Below the pieces are notes generated by a model, which was not told the DNA's origin, did not search any database, and saw only the letters and a list, made by a program, of their open reading frames with translations. DNA of 64,000 nt from Anastrepha obliqua (taxonomy: Eukaryota > Arthropoda > Insecta > Diptera > Tephritidae): assembly GCF_027943255.1 (NCBI RefSeq), contig NC_072894.1:81569601-81633600 (forward strand), given 5' to 3'. This document shows positions 47,504-59,863 of this stretch, piece by piece (the first letter of the stretch is position 1; the number at the start of each line of letters is the position of its first letter). The translations under genes and the position numbers were made by a program.

Positions 47504-47689
47504 TACAAAGAAGAAGTCAGAAAAGAATGCAATCATCGCGATTGAAATCGTTGGAAACCGAAATATGAAAAATTATGAAATGAACATTGCGAATTTTCAA
47601 AGCGTTTTTTACGCAACAAAATTTTTTTTAAATTAATGCGGAGGATTAAAGAATTATCTCCAACGAGCCAACCTCACACTTTGGCGCGT
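47504..47689. other. Short AT-rich spacer
   Basis: Nothing recognised. Confidence 0.5.
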
Positions 47690-48031
47690 GTTACTCCATA
47701 CTAGAATAACGAAATTTTTTCAGCCAGCGGCCACAGCAAAACACTCTCGTGTTTCTGTATTAGGCGAGAGCAGAAAAATGCGCCAGCTTTTTCCGCATTG
47801 TATGTCAAGAGGTTTCTAGCTAAGCACAACATCCCAGTGGTGGACCATGCACCTTTTGCACCGGATCTTACGCCGTAACAGTAGTAAATGTGGAATAAAA
47901 TTTTAGTCCGTTGAAGTTGGGAAAAATAAAGCTACACGCGACCTGTCAGAACAAATGAGGACCTCCAGCATTGTTGCGAACAATGAAAGATTCGCATGGA
48001 GCGTTGTACGGATAGAGAAAGATTGTATAAG
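47690..48031 (+). pseudogene. DD34D mariner C-terminal relic
   Basis: Reads FLAKHNIPVVDHAPFAPDLT (the YSPDLAP block, final Asp lost) and, after frame changes, EDLQHCCEQ.KIRMERCTDR, matching the LQHCF.QWK.RMERC..RGG C-terminus of mariners of the SETMAR-like group. The reading stops exactly where the 48034-48887 element begins. Confidence 0.7.
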
Positions 48032-48033
48032 TA

Positions 48034-48887
48034 CAGGGTGGGCCATGTAAAATTTGCTTTTTGAATCGGCTATAAAAAAAACGAATCAATATTTTTTCAA
48101 ACTTTTTTTTTATTTTGAAGATTAAAGATTGTCATTTATGAATGAAAAATAATATCGTTCAAATGACTGCCACGACTGGCTTTACAGTAGGCCATTCGAT
48201 CAACCCAATTTTTAAGCACATTTTCGATTGTTTGGGCTCCAAATTCATGAATGGCAACTTCGATTTCGTGTTTTAAAGCATCAATCGTCTCTGGATGGTT
48301 CGCATAGCATTTGTCCTTAACGGTTCCCCACAAAAAATAGTCCAACTGGCTTAAATCATAGCTCCGAGGCGGCCAATTGATATCGGAATTTCGGCTGATT
48401 ATTCGGTTTTCAAAAACGGTAGCCAAAAGTTCGAGTGTAACTTTGGGAGTGTGACAAGTTGCACCATCCTGTTGAAAACAAATGTCGTCCATGTCATCCT
48501 CTTCAATTTTTGGAAACAACTCGTTGAGCATGTTACGACAACGCTCGCCATTTACTGTAACCGCGGCTCCTCGCTCATTTTCGAAAAAAAAATGGCCCGA
48601 TGATGCCGCCAGACCAAAAACCGCACCAAACAGTGACTCGTTGTGGATGCATTTGCTTCTCTACAGTATTGACGTAGCCACCGATGTGAAAATCAGAAAA
48701 GAAGAAGAAGACTCACCACTTTGGAAATAGGTTTTCAATATTTCCCAATTTTGTTCAAGCATATAGCGTCCCATTTCGTAAATGTCAGACCTTTATGTAA
48801 ATTATGAATACATTTGACATGTCATTTGTGTTACCATTCTCAAAAAAATAGGTGGTTCAAAAAGCAAACGCTATATGGCCCACCCTG
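48034..48887 (-). mobile_element. DD41D mariner element, internally deleted
   Basis: An 854 bp element. TIRs: left cagggtgggccatgtaaaat (48034), right inverted cagggtgggccatatagcgt (ends 48887), similar for about 33 bp; TA at 48032-48033 and 48888-48889. The transposase lies on minus and lacks the N-terminal DNA-binding part. It abuts the C-terminal end of the mariner relic at 47690-48031, so it probably inserted into or beside that older copy. Confidence 0.92.
48136..48720 (-). pseudogene. DD41D transposase core, broken
   Basis: Upstream part (48720-48540, shifted frame): FHIGGYVNTVEKQMHPQRVT, VWCGFWSGGIIGPFFFENER. The long A/T run cgaaaaaaaaatg at about 48580 probably caused a frameshift. 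The open frame 48136-48531 follows: MLNELFPKIEEDDMDDICFQ, QDGATCHTPKVTLELLATVF (second Asp), WPPRSYDLSQLDYFLWGTVK (third Asp), GSHLNDIIFHS at the end. The last two Asp are 41 apart. The first-Asp DEAHF box is lost. Confidence 0.88.
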
Positions 48888-48889
48888 TA

Positions 48890-51015
48890 TAAGTATATTT
48901 AAGATGGTATTAAACAAATACTAGAACTTTTCGTTAATTCTACTTAGATGATCAAGAGTAAGCGTGTAAAACCAGAACTGGTCTCACAGTGTTTCGACTA
49001 TAAAATGGTAGGTAGAAGAAAGTCATGGTTACATGGTTGATAAAAACGTATGTAACGTAGAGAGAGGGAAGTAATGGTGGTGAATACACATACGTTGCTT
49101 TTGAGCTTTGTATTTTAATCTCAAATGTATGCGAGATTTAAAAAAACTAAATTTTTCTATATACTTTTTCATTCATAAATTTAACATCGTTATTATACTT
49201 TTTTACGAATATTGCCATTCTTAATTATTCGCGCGACTTCCATTGGTTTGCGGTTTGTTGACGCATAAAATATACTGACGCGCTGATACGTTAAGGGTAA
49301 AATGTCAACGTTTGCAAATTATAACCTGATTGTGGCGCCAAATTAGCAAAATAAATAGTAATAATAATTTCAAGGTTGAAGGAAAAATTTGTACTCCAGA
49401 CTTTGAATGGAAACAAAAAACAACGAAAACATATATAAATTGGATTTTTCTTATTTTAGAGGTATGCTCGAATATTTTTTTGTACTACATCCACGTATAC
49501 CTTTTATAATAGTTTTCTATATTTTTATTAAGTAAGTAACACTTGCTTTTTCGCTCGTCCTGCTATTTTCAGATATTCCAACCTTTTCTTCGTAAATAGC
49601 AGAAATCCAGAGAGACTTGAGTACTTGAAGTCGATACCGCAAGTCCTATCTAAAACGCTTTTAAATTACAGACTGACACTGGATTGTCAAATAGATTGAA
49701 AGGATTTTCGAGATTTTTGCAAACACTTTGAGTTAATCACTATCGACTTAAGGCGATTTGACGCTGATCGACTGTTTACTACAAAGTCGAATTTTCCAAT
49801 ATTCATATTGAAAATCTCTAAGCTGTTTTCAGTGAGAACCGCTGGGTGAAATCGTCAGATCATGATTCAAATTCCATTATTTATCACTCTATAAAGATAA
49901 GTATGTCGTCATCGTTAGATCGACATCTGGTGCGGAGGCATTTGAAAAAATAGACTTCGAAGTTGTAAGTAAAGTCAATCTTAGTGATCTGCTAGTCACA
50001 TTTTCTATATTTTCAGCAGTTGTGTATCAAAAAAATTAAATTTTTTATTACTTTTACTTAGTTCTTTTACGTTATGAAAGTGGAAATAGCCAACATAATT
50101 TCACATTTAAATACTTAGTTAACCAAATTACGCGCTAAACGAAACCGTAGTCTTTCATGCATCAAATTAAAATTAATGCTTGACAAAGTTGATGTATCCG
50201 TCCATGGTTTGATGAGACTGGCGACTTATATATATGCCTACGCAGAAAGTTAGTATATAACCACATACCTTCAGATACTATTTATGTATGCAGGTGTCAC
50301 TAAATGTATGTACCCTTACAAATATACGCAGTCACACCAAAGACGTTACTTTCCAACTAAAGAAACATGGCGCCCACATAACCAAATTAGTGTTACCTGG
50401 CTGGCTGTTAATTCCATAGGCAAGGAATGGTTAATTTGAAGGGTAAAAAAGACGAACAGCTATGTAAGCAACCAACAGGTGTAATAATCTGTAACTGTGT
50501 ATGGATTTTGGCACCCAAGTCATTATGTAGATTGGATTAGTGCGGGCTTGCCAACTCAGCAATAAACTCCTTCTGCCGGTTGTGGTTTACAAGTTACTTT
50601 TTCTTAAGCCTTCGGTAAAGTTAACGAAATTGTACAGTATGTATGCATGTATGGTATTATATATACTGAATAAAAATGGTTGGCAGCGAGGTAAATGTGC
50701 ATTTAACTACATCTGTTGATTGGAGAATTTTAAGATGCCAAGAAATTACATTTAATTGTTACTTACTAACTTTTGCTTAAAAAAATAAAAATTAAAAGCA
50801 AAGCACTTTTTTATAATATTGAACCAAATTCTTCCAAGAAGCTCAGATATAGAAGTGGTATGCACACTGCCCCTGAGTACCTAGCCCTTTATTTTGATGG
50901 CATCAGGTTTGACGGATTACCATGGCAAGTTACCTGATTAGGATCAGATGCAAATGATAATATTTTATAAACGAGAGTGAATGATTATCTTCCGTAAAAA
51001 CGTCGTGAATTACCC
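48890..51015. other. No gene or element recognised
   Basis: More than 2 kb of AT-rich sequence with no coding, RNA or terminal-repeat signal I can support. Confidence 0.5.
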
Positions 51016-51019
51016 ACCA

Positions 51020-51110
51020 ACAGCCCGTTTTTATCTCGCCAGACTTTTTCTTATGGGGTTTCTGAAGTCACAGGCTTATACCAAAGAGTCGTAATCGAAC
51101 GTTGCTCTCA
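51020..51110 (+). pseudogene. DD41D-type mariner scrap around the third Asp
   Basis: Reads FYLARLFLMGFLKSQAYTKE, clearly derived from the SPDLT.PDFFLWGFLKS.VY.NKP block seen at 38000, with the Asp residues lost. About 30 residues only. Confidence 0.5.
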
Positions 51111-51655
51111 CACATAGCTTGTTTTATTTCATTTCGATCCGCCCATACTACAAAAGCCTCGAGAAAATTACTACCAATTGTTTTTTGTTAGAGGTGTAAA
51201 ACAGTTCTAAATTAAATGTAAAACCAAAGCAATATGCATAATTGAAATACTAGCTTATTAATTTTAATTGCATTATTTTCCAAATAACTTTGATTTTTCA
51301 TGAAAACCGTTCGGTCAGTCCAACTTTGGATTACTTTTTCCGCATAACTGACCTTATCTCGGTATTACCGACAAAAATGCGCATTGCCATGTCACCCTTT
51401 GTAGGGAATTCGTTTATCTTCACATATATAGCAGTGAAGTGACAAGAGGGAGAAGGGAATCAAATTCAATGGCTTAGGCAAATAATTTTCAGGCTCTTAC
51501 TTTGAGATGAATAAATCAGGGACGGAAAACAACTCTTATTTTTTTACTATTACTGTTGTAAGCGTCTTAATAGACAATAAACTAATATTGAAAATGGCTT
51601 GATTGTTTTTTAAATATTCTCCTTAGAAGTCAAGATGGTTCAGAATTCGATTAAA
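51111..51655. other. No gene or element recognised
   Basis: AT-rich spacer. Confidence 0.5.
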
Positions 51656-51659
51656 TCAA

Positions 51660-52500
51660 TTTTCAAAGCCCTTTAGAAGTGGATAACTTCAAAATGAGGT
51701 GAGTAGCGTTTAGCTTGCATTTGATGTTGGGGAACAAAACGAAACCATTACGTGCCAAATAACGGCTGTAAACAGATGACCCATTAATTCTATCTTTTGA
51801 TTGCTCAAGAACCCTTTTGTGTGAGCCGATAGGTAAGAGCTCGCATTGCCTTGATGAAGGATAATTTGTCTTCGGTGGTTGGCTTTCCTTAATTCGCCGA
51901 AAACTTCTCGCAAACAAATGGTTGGTATGGTTCAATCACTCAGAATTGACTATTTCAAGGTTCTCTAGTGGTTCAGGTACGACACACACAGATTTTTTGA
52001 AAAACAGGCGACCACTTGCTTTTAGGTACTTTTTTACACACTCTTGTTGGATTAAGCTCGTCTTGGAACACCCGTTCCGTCGATTGCTGTTTTGTTTCGA
52101 GCTCATATGCATATGTAGATACCCAAGATTTGTCACCTGTCAGCTATTACGATGTCATAGCCGTGACTCGCACCACCGCGGCTAAATTTCTGCAATATTT
52201 CTTTACATCAGTGCACACTACTTATAGTTACTTATGTTTTGGTCAGAGAATAATTAATGCCCAAGGACGCTTCTGTTTCACGATATGTCACATGACGATC
52301 TTGCATATCAATTGACGCATAGCATAGATTATTTCTGGCACAACAACCGTTTTTGGACGACCTTCAAGAGATTCATCCTGCAAGGATCGACGGTCACGTT
52401 GGAACTTGTTGTGCCAGCGTTTCGTAGTGGCTGAGTGTGGTGCTTCAAGGATATAAGTCAAGGTAAGTTAAATAACGCAGTCTGTTTTGATAATCCACTT
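51660..52500 (-). pseudogene. DD34D mariner relic, near full length
   Basis: Minus, from 52440 down: LEAPHSATTKRWHNKFQRDR, RSLQDESLEGRPKTVV (N-terminal), a TGDESW-like box degraded near 52140 with YELETKQQST and FQDELNPTR, then VFGELRKANHRRQIILHQGN, ASSYLSAHTKGFLSNQKIEL and MGH, and the C-terminus FPNIKCKLNATHLILKLSTS. The second catalytic Asp is Gly (HQGNA), the same change as in 43980-44480. Several frame changes. Confidence 0.75.
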
Positions 52501-53590
52501 CAAAAATGAAAATAAATCATCGCACGAAAATTTTCACGATTTAATTCCATAAAATTCCATGAAAACCTATAAAAAAATCGAATTACACGTAATGTTGCAC
52601 AAGCGCAAAATGTAAAAGGCAATGATTATCATGTGATTTTTATTTTTTTTTCACTTTGGCAGTCATTACAATAGACTGTATGAATTATTGAATTGAAATT
52701 ATCTTGTAGAAATTTTCTTTTATCAATCAGAACCTGGCTCTAGGAAAGAAATATTTTAAATTCTACTCTAAAAGGGGGTATTTCTACATATCTACAGACA
52801 TTATTTTGTTTATTTAATTCTCATACAATAAATAAAAAAAATATATAGCTCGTTCTACAACAAAGTTTATAAAAATTCGACAAATTTTCATCAAAATTTC
52901 AAACTTTTTAATCAAAATAAAAAATTTATAGCCCAATAAATTCTAAAATAATTAAGTAAAGTAAATTGGGTAAAAATTCTCGCTGATTTTTATAATTTGT
53001 TTCCTGGATGATGTCTCACATTTTCTACATATAAAAGTAATGTTGTGCATTTGCATTTCCCTAAAATTTAATAAGCTGTAAACCTGGGTACCAACAATCT
53101 TTCTAGAAATTCTAATTCCAAAACCGTGCATTGCGGATAGGAAGCTTGAGCAAATTTCCAATTTTTGTATAAAATTTAAATCTGGGTTTTAGTTACCCGT
53201 TCGTTGCTGAACTGCAATCTATCAGACGAGTCACACGTTGCGGCTGGTGAATTATCTTCAGATATGCAGATTAGATGTGATAAAGGTTCTCCTAACAAAT
53301 AATCAGTTGGGGTGGGCAGTGGGTTCCGTACAATTTTATAAATACTGCACTGTCAAATACATCAATAAGAAATCAGCTCAAAACAGCGTCTGTCATGTTG
53401 CAAACGGCTGAAAAACGAAATGCTGCTCCCACCAGCAAAATCTAAGATGGCAGCCCCGTCGGGTGGATGGGGGCCGCAGGCTAAAAACTTATCGTTGCTG
53501 ATTAAAATTTGTTTACAAAGGAAATGTTATGAAATTGTTTACATTTTTTTTCGATGAACCGCCTATTCCGCATTCACATATCAGAAACAC
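52501..53590. other. No gene or element recognised
   Basis: AT-rich; a 69-codon minus frame at 52952-53161 has no motif. Confidence 0.45.
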
Positions 53591-53594
53591 CCTA

Positions 53595-54117
53595 TGATCA
53601 AAAAGTACCGGGAAGGTGATGTTGACTGTTTTCTTCCTTTGCCAAGACGTAGTGTGCCATGAGTACCTTCCATCGGGCCAGACAGTCAATAAAGAATATT
53701 ATTTATCCGTTTTGAAGCGTGGGCGTGCGTGAAATGTGGGCAAACAATTCTTGGATTTTGCATGATGATAACGCGCCATCGCACCGAGCCCAAATTGTAC
53801 TGGATTATTTGACCAAACACCAAGTAAATACCATCGTGCAAGCACAATTCACGTGATATGGCCCCGTGTGACTTCTTTTTGATTCCCAAGTTTAAGTTAC
53901 CACTTCGTGGAAGGAGATTTCAGTCGATAGAGGAGATCAAAGAGAATGCTGAAGCCCATCCTTTTGTCGGCTTACCAGGAGTGCATGGAAGAGTGGGTTA
54001 AACGTTGGCACATGTGTGTTACTTTAGACGAGTCATATTTTGAAGGGGATAAAATAAATTTGCCTGAAATTTAACTGTGTTTTGTTTTATTTAAACATTT
54101 CCTGTACTTTCTGAGCA
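53595..54117 (+). mobile_element. Mariner derivative, 523 bp, TIR-bounded
   Basis: TIRs: left tgatcaaaaagtaccgggaa (53595), right inverted tgctcagaaagtacaggaaa (ends 54117), 16 of 20 matching; TA at 53593-53594 and 54118-54119. The left TIR runs straight into KVMLTVFFLCQDVVCHEYLP, so the N-terminal half of the transposase is deleted. Then SGQTVNKEYYLSVLKR, SWILHDDNAPSHRAQIVLDY (HDNAPSH second Asp kept), YLTKHQVNTIVQAQFT, frameshift, FDSQV/KLPLRGRRFQSIEEIKEN and a C-terminal scrap EECMEEWVKRWHMCVTLD-like. DD34D family. Confidence 0.85.
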
Positions 54118-54119
54118 TA

Positions 54120-55375
54120 AAGTATCTGAAAAACGCTACAAAGTTGCGGACATGCACGACATGCAAATAATTGTAATCATAGAATGGCGTTCACATCTCC
54201 TAAAGGTGTTTAAACCACGATTCTCTTCCTTTCTTATTGAGGCTGTCCCATTACCCAATTCTACTCGTATATAGTGACATAATTAGCCGCCGTATACACA
54301 TTAGACAGGCAAACACATTAACTTTGATTATTAACAAGAGAAAATACTTAAAATTATCAAACAATTTTGGTCTGAACCAAGTTTAAAATAATCAAAGGCA
54401 CCAAAGCTGCATAGGTTAAAGCGCCTAGTAAAGTCGCTCTTGACGATACAGGCATAGGTAATTTAGCTAGTAAAAATCCTACATAAGGCACATTTTTCGA
54501 AATACTAAGAAAATTACTTAAGAAGATTACAGATTTATCCCCGAATTTTTGTCTGCATTTACAATTCCTCTTTGTTTTTTAGGACACAACTTCTTATCTT
54601 ATTATTAGCAATTAAAGCACGGTGATCAATCAATTTAAAACTTTGTGATTTCATCACATGGAACTCTGTGCTTAGTAATTTCAGTTCGGCTACTGACATA
54701 CTTTTCAACAATAATGATCCTTACATTATGAAGGGCGCGTTTTGGTCACCAATGAATAATGACATTGGCGTATACTATAAACGATAAGCCAGCGTTGACA
54801 GGCTGTAAGTCATATTATACCGTTAAGGCAGTAAACAATGTGATGCTGAAAAATTACTTTACTAAACCATATTAACGATTCCATGATACAAAATATTGCA
54901 AGACAAATATGTATGTACATTTGTATGCGAGCCTTAAGTACTTATCAAAAAAGGAATAACATAAGTACGGGCTGTACACATCCCCAGCGAAGTAATTAAA
55001 AACGTGCTTTATCGCTGCTTCAATTCGCACACCAATGCTGTTCTTTTAAGGCGTTGGAGGATAAACGGTTTTCACAATACATAAGTGGGCATATAGGTAT
55101 GAGTGAAAGGAACAAGTTAAAAAATGAAAGGAGCGCATTTTTTCAGAAAATACATTTGCTTAATAAAATAGAAGAAATAAAGCTAGGCCCCCGAAGAGAG
55201 CAGATACACAAAGAGTGTATAATATTTTAATTTAATTTTATTATTAACTGTCTCATAGCTTGGCTTGCTACAGCGCGAGGTTTTTTGTATAATACTTTAA
55301 TTAGGCATTTTGCTCACACGCCGTGGGATATACTAAAATACTTGTTTTCCTATTTTGAGTAAAAATAAATGAGCG
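54120..55375. other. No gene or element recognised
   Basis: AT-rich; nothing supported. Confidence 0.5.
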
Positions 55376-55382
55376 AATTTAA

Positions 55383-56136
55383 GGTACTTGACCACCTTAG
55401 AAAGCTAAAAAGTACAACATATTCAATAATTTTTTTTTCATGTTCTGTATAATATATTAAAATAAATTTTTTTTTAAATTTTTATTTAGAGCTTATATAA
55501 TACAAAAAAAAAATTGATTTATTAAAATTTCTTTTTTTAACATATATCCAGGAGGCGCCAAAGTCGAGGCCTGAAGAAAATCATGTCTTGCGGCGGACAG
55601 TTAATCTTAGAAATGGTAATTCTAAAACAAAAGAGAGAAACAAAATTTTCAAAAGGAAGGTTCCTTGCGTGAGAATTTACCACAAACTGACAAAAAAAAA
55701 TAATAAAAAAATGGCGGATGTTTGAAAAAAAGTTAAGAAAACACCCCTGTTTTTCACAATGTTATGCTTAAAAAGCAATACTTTATTAACTTTTTTTTTG
55801 CAAAATGTGGTAAATTGGCATACAAAACATCTTAACAAATAAAACAAGACCAAAATCATTAAAATCGGCTAAGCAGTTTCGGAGATAAAGTGTCCGCCAT
55901 TCGAAAAAAAGTAATTTCTGGAAAAACGCGTTTAAAGTTAAAACTTGCTATTTTCTTTCCGCTGAGTCAGCAAGTAATGAGTGCAGGATGCGCCTGCACA
56001 TTTTCACTGATTTCACTTTGTTAGAATTCGAATTTAAAAAAACAGTTTCAGGTGATGATTTTTAAAAGTATAAGGATTGAAAAAATGTAAAAAAAAAAAA
56101 TTTAATTTTTTGAAACTTATAAGGTGGTCAAGTACC
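55383..56136. mobile_element. 754 bp non-autonomous element with TTAA target sites
   Basis: Perfect terminal inverted repeats GGTACTTGACCACCTTA (55383-55399) and its inverse (ending 56136), flanked on both sides by TTAA (55379-55382 and 56137-56140). The interior is AT-rich and has no transposase; the longest minus frame (55677-55859) is low-complexity. TTAA target sites are used by piggyBac and Kolobok superfamilies; the GG start differs from the CCC start of piggyBac, so Kolobok-like is the better guess. It would need a transposase in trans. Confidence 0.88.
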
Positions 56137-56140
56137 TTAA

Positions 56141-56635
56141 CAACTAAAATTCATATATTAGATTTTCAAAGACGCGACTCGAGCTGCATTTGTTGGAAGA
56201 AAGCATGTCGCAAATAGTGTTGGCATATTAGCGAGGACCATGTAATTTTAATAAGCAAAAGAAGTATACTTAAGTTACGAAGTAGAATTAAGTGCATGGT
56301 TGACAGCGTACCGGGCGGCATTCCTGATAATTCCTTCGAGCTGCTTACATTTGCATTCACATTCATAACACCATTTTTGCCCCTATTTTACCTATAAACC
56401 CGAGTGGATTTGCCTGAAAAAATGTTTCTTAATGTTACCTAAATAAATATACGAGTATTTTTCTTTACTGAACTCTTAAGGCAATGAGTGTACATTTTTG
56501 GTAAAACACATTTATTTTCCCGTAATTAGCATTTACATAATTGAGAAGAAAAGTTCTCAATACGAACCAAATCAGATTGTAAATACAAGTTTTCGAAATA
56601 TCTCGATTTCAGCGCCTCCTAATGAGACATATTTT
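56141..56635. other. No gene or element recognised
   Basis: AT-rich spacer. Confidence 0.5.
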
Positions 56636-56639
56636 CGAC

Positions 56640-56762
56640 GTTCCCACGCCAGTCGGTTCCACTTACCGGACCGCCCCGTATTTATATCCGGTCAAGGGAT
56701 GGCACTCCAGCAAGGGCTCACTCATGCATGGATTGTTTACGCTTCTACAACAACAACATAGG
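56640..56762 (+). repeat. Possible retroposon 3' end with (CAA)n tail
   Basis: A GC-richer island (cagtcggttccacttaccgg, ccgtatttatatccggtcaa) ending in acaacaacaac. The contrast with its surroundings and the CAA tail suggest a 3'-end fragment of a retroposon, but I do not recognise the family and see no second copy in the window. Confidence 0.25.
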
Positions 56763-57039
56763 TACATATTTTCTTGATAAAAAATCTATAAATTCTCAGA
56801 AAAGATTGGCAAAGATACATTCTGTTAAAAAAATATTGGGAATTGTTCATTTCAAAATATCGGGAATTGTTCATTTAAAAAGCGCGCGTTGCACATATGT
56901 CTAAATTTTTTTTACTGGAATGTTGGTACAGCTGCCCTGTGTCCTATGGTGTCGCAAAGTTTTAGCGTGACCTGTAAATTAGCTTGTTCTTGGCATTTAA
57001 TCATATCAGTCAATCGCAGGTGTGCTCTGCGATTTTCAC

Positions 57040-57930
57040 TATGGATAAAAATGTTGAACAAATAGTTTTTCTTAAATTTTATGTTTTGAACGGGATTTCG
57101 TGTGCCAGATCATTGAAAATGTTGCATAAAGCCTATGGCGAGTGTGCTTCATCAAAAAAAGGGTCTACGAGTGGTATACGACTTTTGCAGAGGGCCGAGA
57201 AGTCGTGGGAGATTTGCCCCGATCTGGTCGCCCATCAACGGCTTTAAACGGCGACAAATTCAAGAAAAAGATGCTGGAAAACCATTATTTAAGTTTGAGG
57301 GAGGTAGCTCGTGTCTCACGAATCAATTCGCAACATTTTACACCATCAATTGGGCATGAGACGCGTGGCTGCTCGACTCGTTCCAAGAGAGTTGAATTTC
57401 ATTAAAAAAATTCATGGAAGAAGGTGGCTGAAGACATGCTTGAGCAGGTGAATTCGGACCCAACGCTTATGCAGCGCATCATAACAGGTGATGAGACGTG
57501 GGTATATGAGTTTGACATGCAAACCAGTCAACATGCAACCAGGCGGCTGAATGGCGCTATCCACATTGTCGAAAGTGAAAGTCATGCTACTTCTTTTCTT
57601 TGATTATCAGGGTGCACTCGGAATTCGTTCCAAATGGTTCTACGGTAAATAAGGAATATTATTAGGAAGTTATGCGACATTTGAAAGAGAATGTGCGTAT
57701 GTGCGTAGGAAATAGCCCAGTTTGTGGAAAGAAAACTCATGGATCTTGCACCATGATAACGCACCCTCTCTCAAGGCTCATATTGTGAACACCGTTTTGA
57801 CCAAAACTCAATAAATATCATCGAACAACCACCGTATTCACCGGATTTTACTTTTTTTCTAAAACTTACATTGACACTCCGCGGACACAGCTTTGAGTCG
57901 ATAATGGCTTCAGAATAATATTTGCTTCAT
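57040..57930 (+). pseudogene. DD34D mariner relic, full span
   Basis: Starts MDKNVEQIVFLKFYVLNGIS (57041), then KRVYEWYTTFAEGREVVGDL and PRSGRPSTALNGDKFKKKML, ENHYLSLREVARVSRINSQH: the DNA-binding domain. After frameshifts: RIITGDETWVYEFDMQTSQH (first Asp intact), then KVMLLLFF-like, SWILHHDNAP degraded, and NIIEQPPYSPDF with TFFLKLTLTLRGHSFESI. Second and third Asp regions are damaged. Longest mariner relic in the window apart from the intact one, and related to the 53595-54117 derivative. Confidence 0.82.
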
Positions 57931-59860
57931 CACCCCAATTCAACCTCTTCAATTTCACTTCACTATTGTAAAGTCGCCACGATTCACGTTTGGTTTTTGC
58001 TAAAGTATAAATTGATTTTAAAACGTTTTCATGTCCCGTATGTATAATTATAATATAATTAATATAATTTATTATTTAAAATATTATTTTTTTTTATTAT
58101 TTGCTTTAGTACTGCAGTTCAAAATAAATTGCAAACATAAAACTAAAAGGCCCGTTATCATAGGCCAACGTAGCATTTTTAAACATTTTATTTAGATCAA
58201 ATGCTAACTTAAATCAGTTTTTAAAATGTTGTTGATCATAGATATCTTATAATTGTTCCTAAAGTGGGAGAGAACGGAGCTATCCATAAGAAAAAGAAAA
58301 ATTTACTCAGCAATACAAAATTATAAATTACAAAAATACTCAGCACGGAACAGGAGTACTATAATTATAATAGTTCCCCCTGCGTCAGCTATATAAGACG
58401 TCTTCGATTCGCTACTTCTCTGCTCGCTTGACGAAAAATTAGCATGTGAAAGCAACAAAAAAGTTATCGAGCAAGATTCGTCACTACCAAGAATGGTTAT
58501 ATTTCATTGCTGCCAACTTTTTTGGTGATATTTGGCAAATTTCATTGGACCGCATTCAGTAGGCAGACCACTATTAACTCGTGAAAGCCGTGGAGATGAT
58601 GAAAGGAGCGCCGAAAGAGGCACTGAGTTCCACGTGCTCCGTCAAACCGCTTTTTGATCTCGTTCTTCTCAATGTCGATTTTGGCTGTAGACTTAAGGGT
58701 AAAACAAGGGTAATCGACGGAGTTGCCGTGTGTGAACACGGCGGACAAAACCAAAAAAATATTCGGAAAGTTGCAACAACTAAGTGCCCCTCTATGAACG
58801 TTGTCTTACTAATACTCATTAAGTGCATCGAAACAAATGTAATTTTCCAGGGCGCTTTTCCAGTGGTGTCAGCATTTGTTTATTTATGCCAGTTGCGACA
58901 TCTATTCGCCATTCACTAATGCTATCAGATACTTTAATACTTTCGTTTTTTTTAATCGGTGCTACATCTTTCAAAATCTCAAAATCTCGCATTATTATCT
59001 GACTAGGAATCATAAGATATTATTTAACTTGTATTTTACTTATTAAATTAATCGTGTCAAGTACCTGAAATTTTTCACAAAACAACAACTTGCAATTCTG
59101 TTTTTCTGCTCAAATATAGATATTTTAAGATGACTATGGCAGAGTTAAAATGGTATTTATTGTAAAGCAAAACCCTTCTAACTTTCTATGGCTACGAACC
59201 AAAATCTTTGACATATAAAGTTTATTAATATGAGTGCTAGCTAGAGTGCTACCAGAGGCGCCTCAAAACGTTATCCTAAGAAGCTAATATTTTGTAATTT
59301 TTGAAAAGGCAACTTTTCATTCCTGTGTCATTCAAACAAATGTCCGTTTACTATAGCTCCTCCTGAACGTATAGGTAGGCCATCCATGAGTATCAACAGT
59401 TTGCTATTTCTTTTATTATTGTACGAGTGACAAGTTTTGCTGTAAACTGTAAGAATTTTCAAAAATTAGCTACCAAAACATTTCCCCTCGGCCCAAATTT
59501 GCAAGCAACTGTATCGTCGGCAATTAGTAAAATTTATTGTTTCGACAAATCAAAAGTGGGACATCATTCCACAATGCCTTCAGATGTTTACTTCTTACAA
59601 CATGGCAGCCACATTTCCGGTCTTAAGCGGAAGTTTCAGCAAAAGCTCCAAATATATGTATTTATGTTGGTATTAGGGATGCCAATCACGGACAAAGTTT
59701 TTATTAATTCCGTGATCCCGAAAATTTTAAAATATTGAGTTCGAAGGAATAGAAACTTGTTGATGACAAAAATGTATTACAATAAAAGCTAAAAAAAACA
59801 ACTTTCCAGAAACTTGTTTAATTTACTTATGCAAAATAGTGTAAATTGATTTGAATCGAA
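57931..59860. other. No supported gene
   Basis: Open frames on both strands at 58542-59013 and 59427-59738 have no recognisable domain and no copy elsewhere in the window. A TATATAAG string at about 58390 resembles a core promoter TATA box, but nothing downstream confirms a gene. Confidence 0.4.
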
Positions 59861-59863
59861 AAG

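Noticed and set aside
58542..59013. Overlapping frames on both strands near a TATATAAG string
   Set aside because: No domain recognised and no downstream gene structure.
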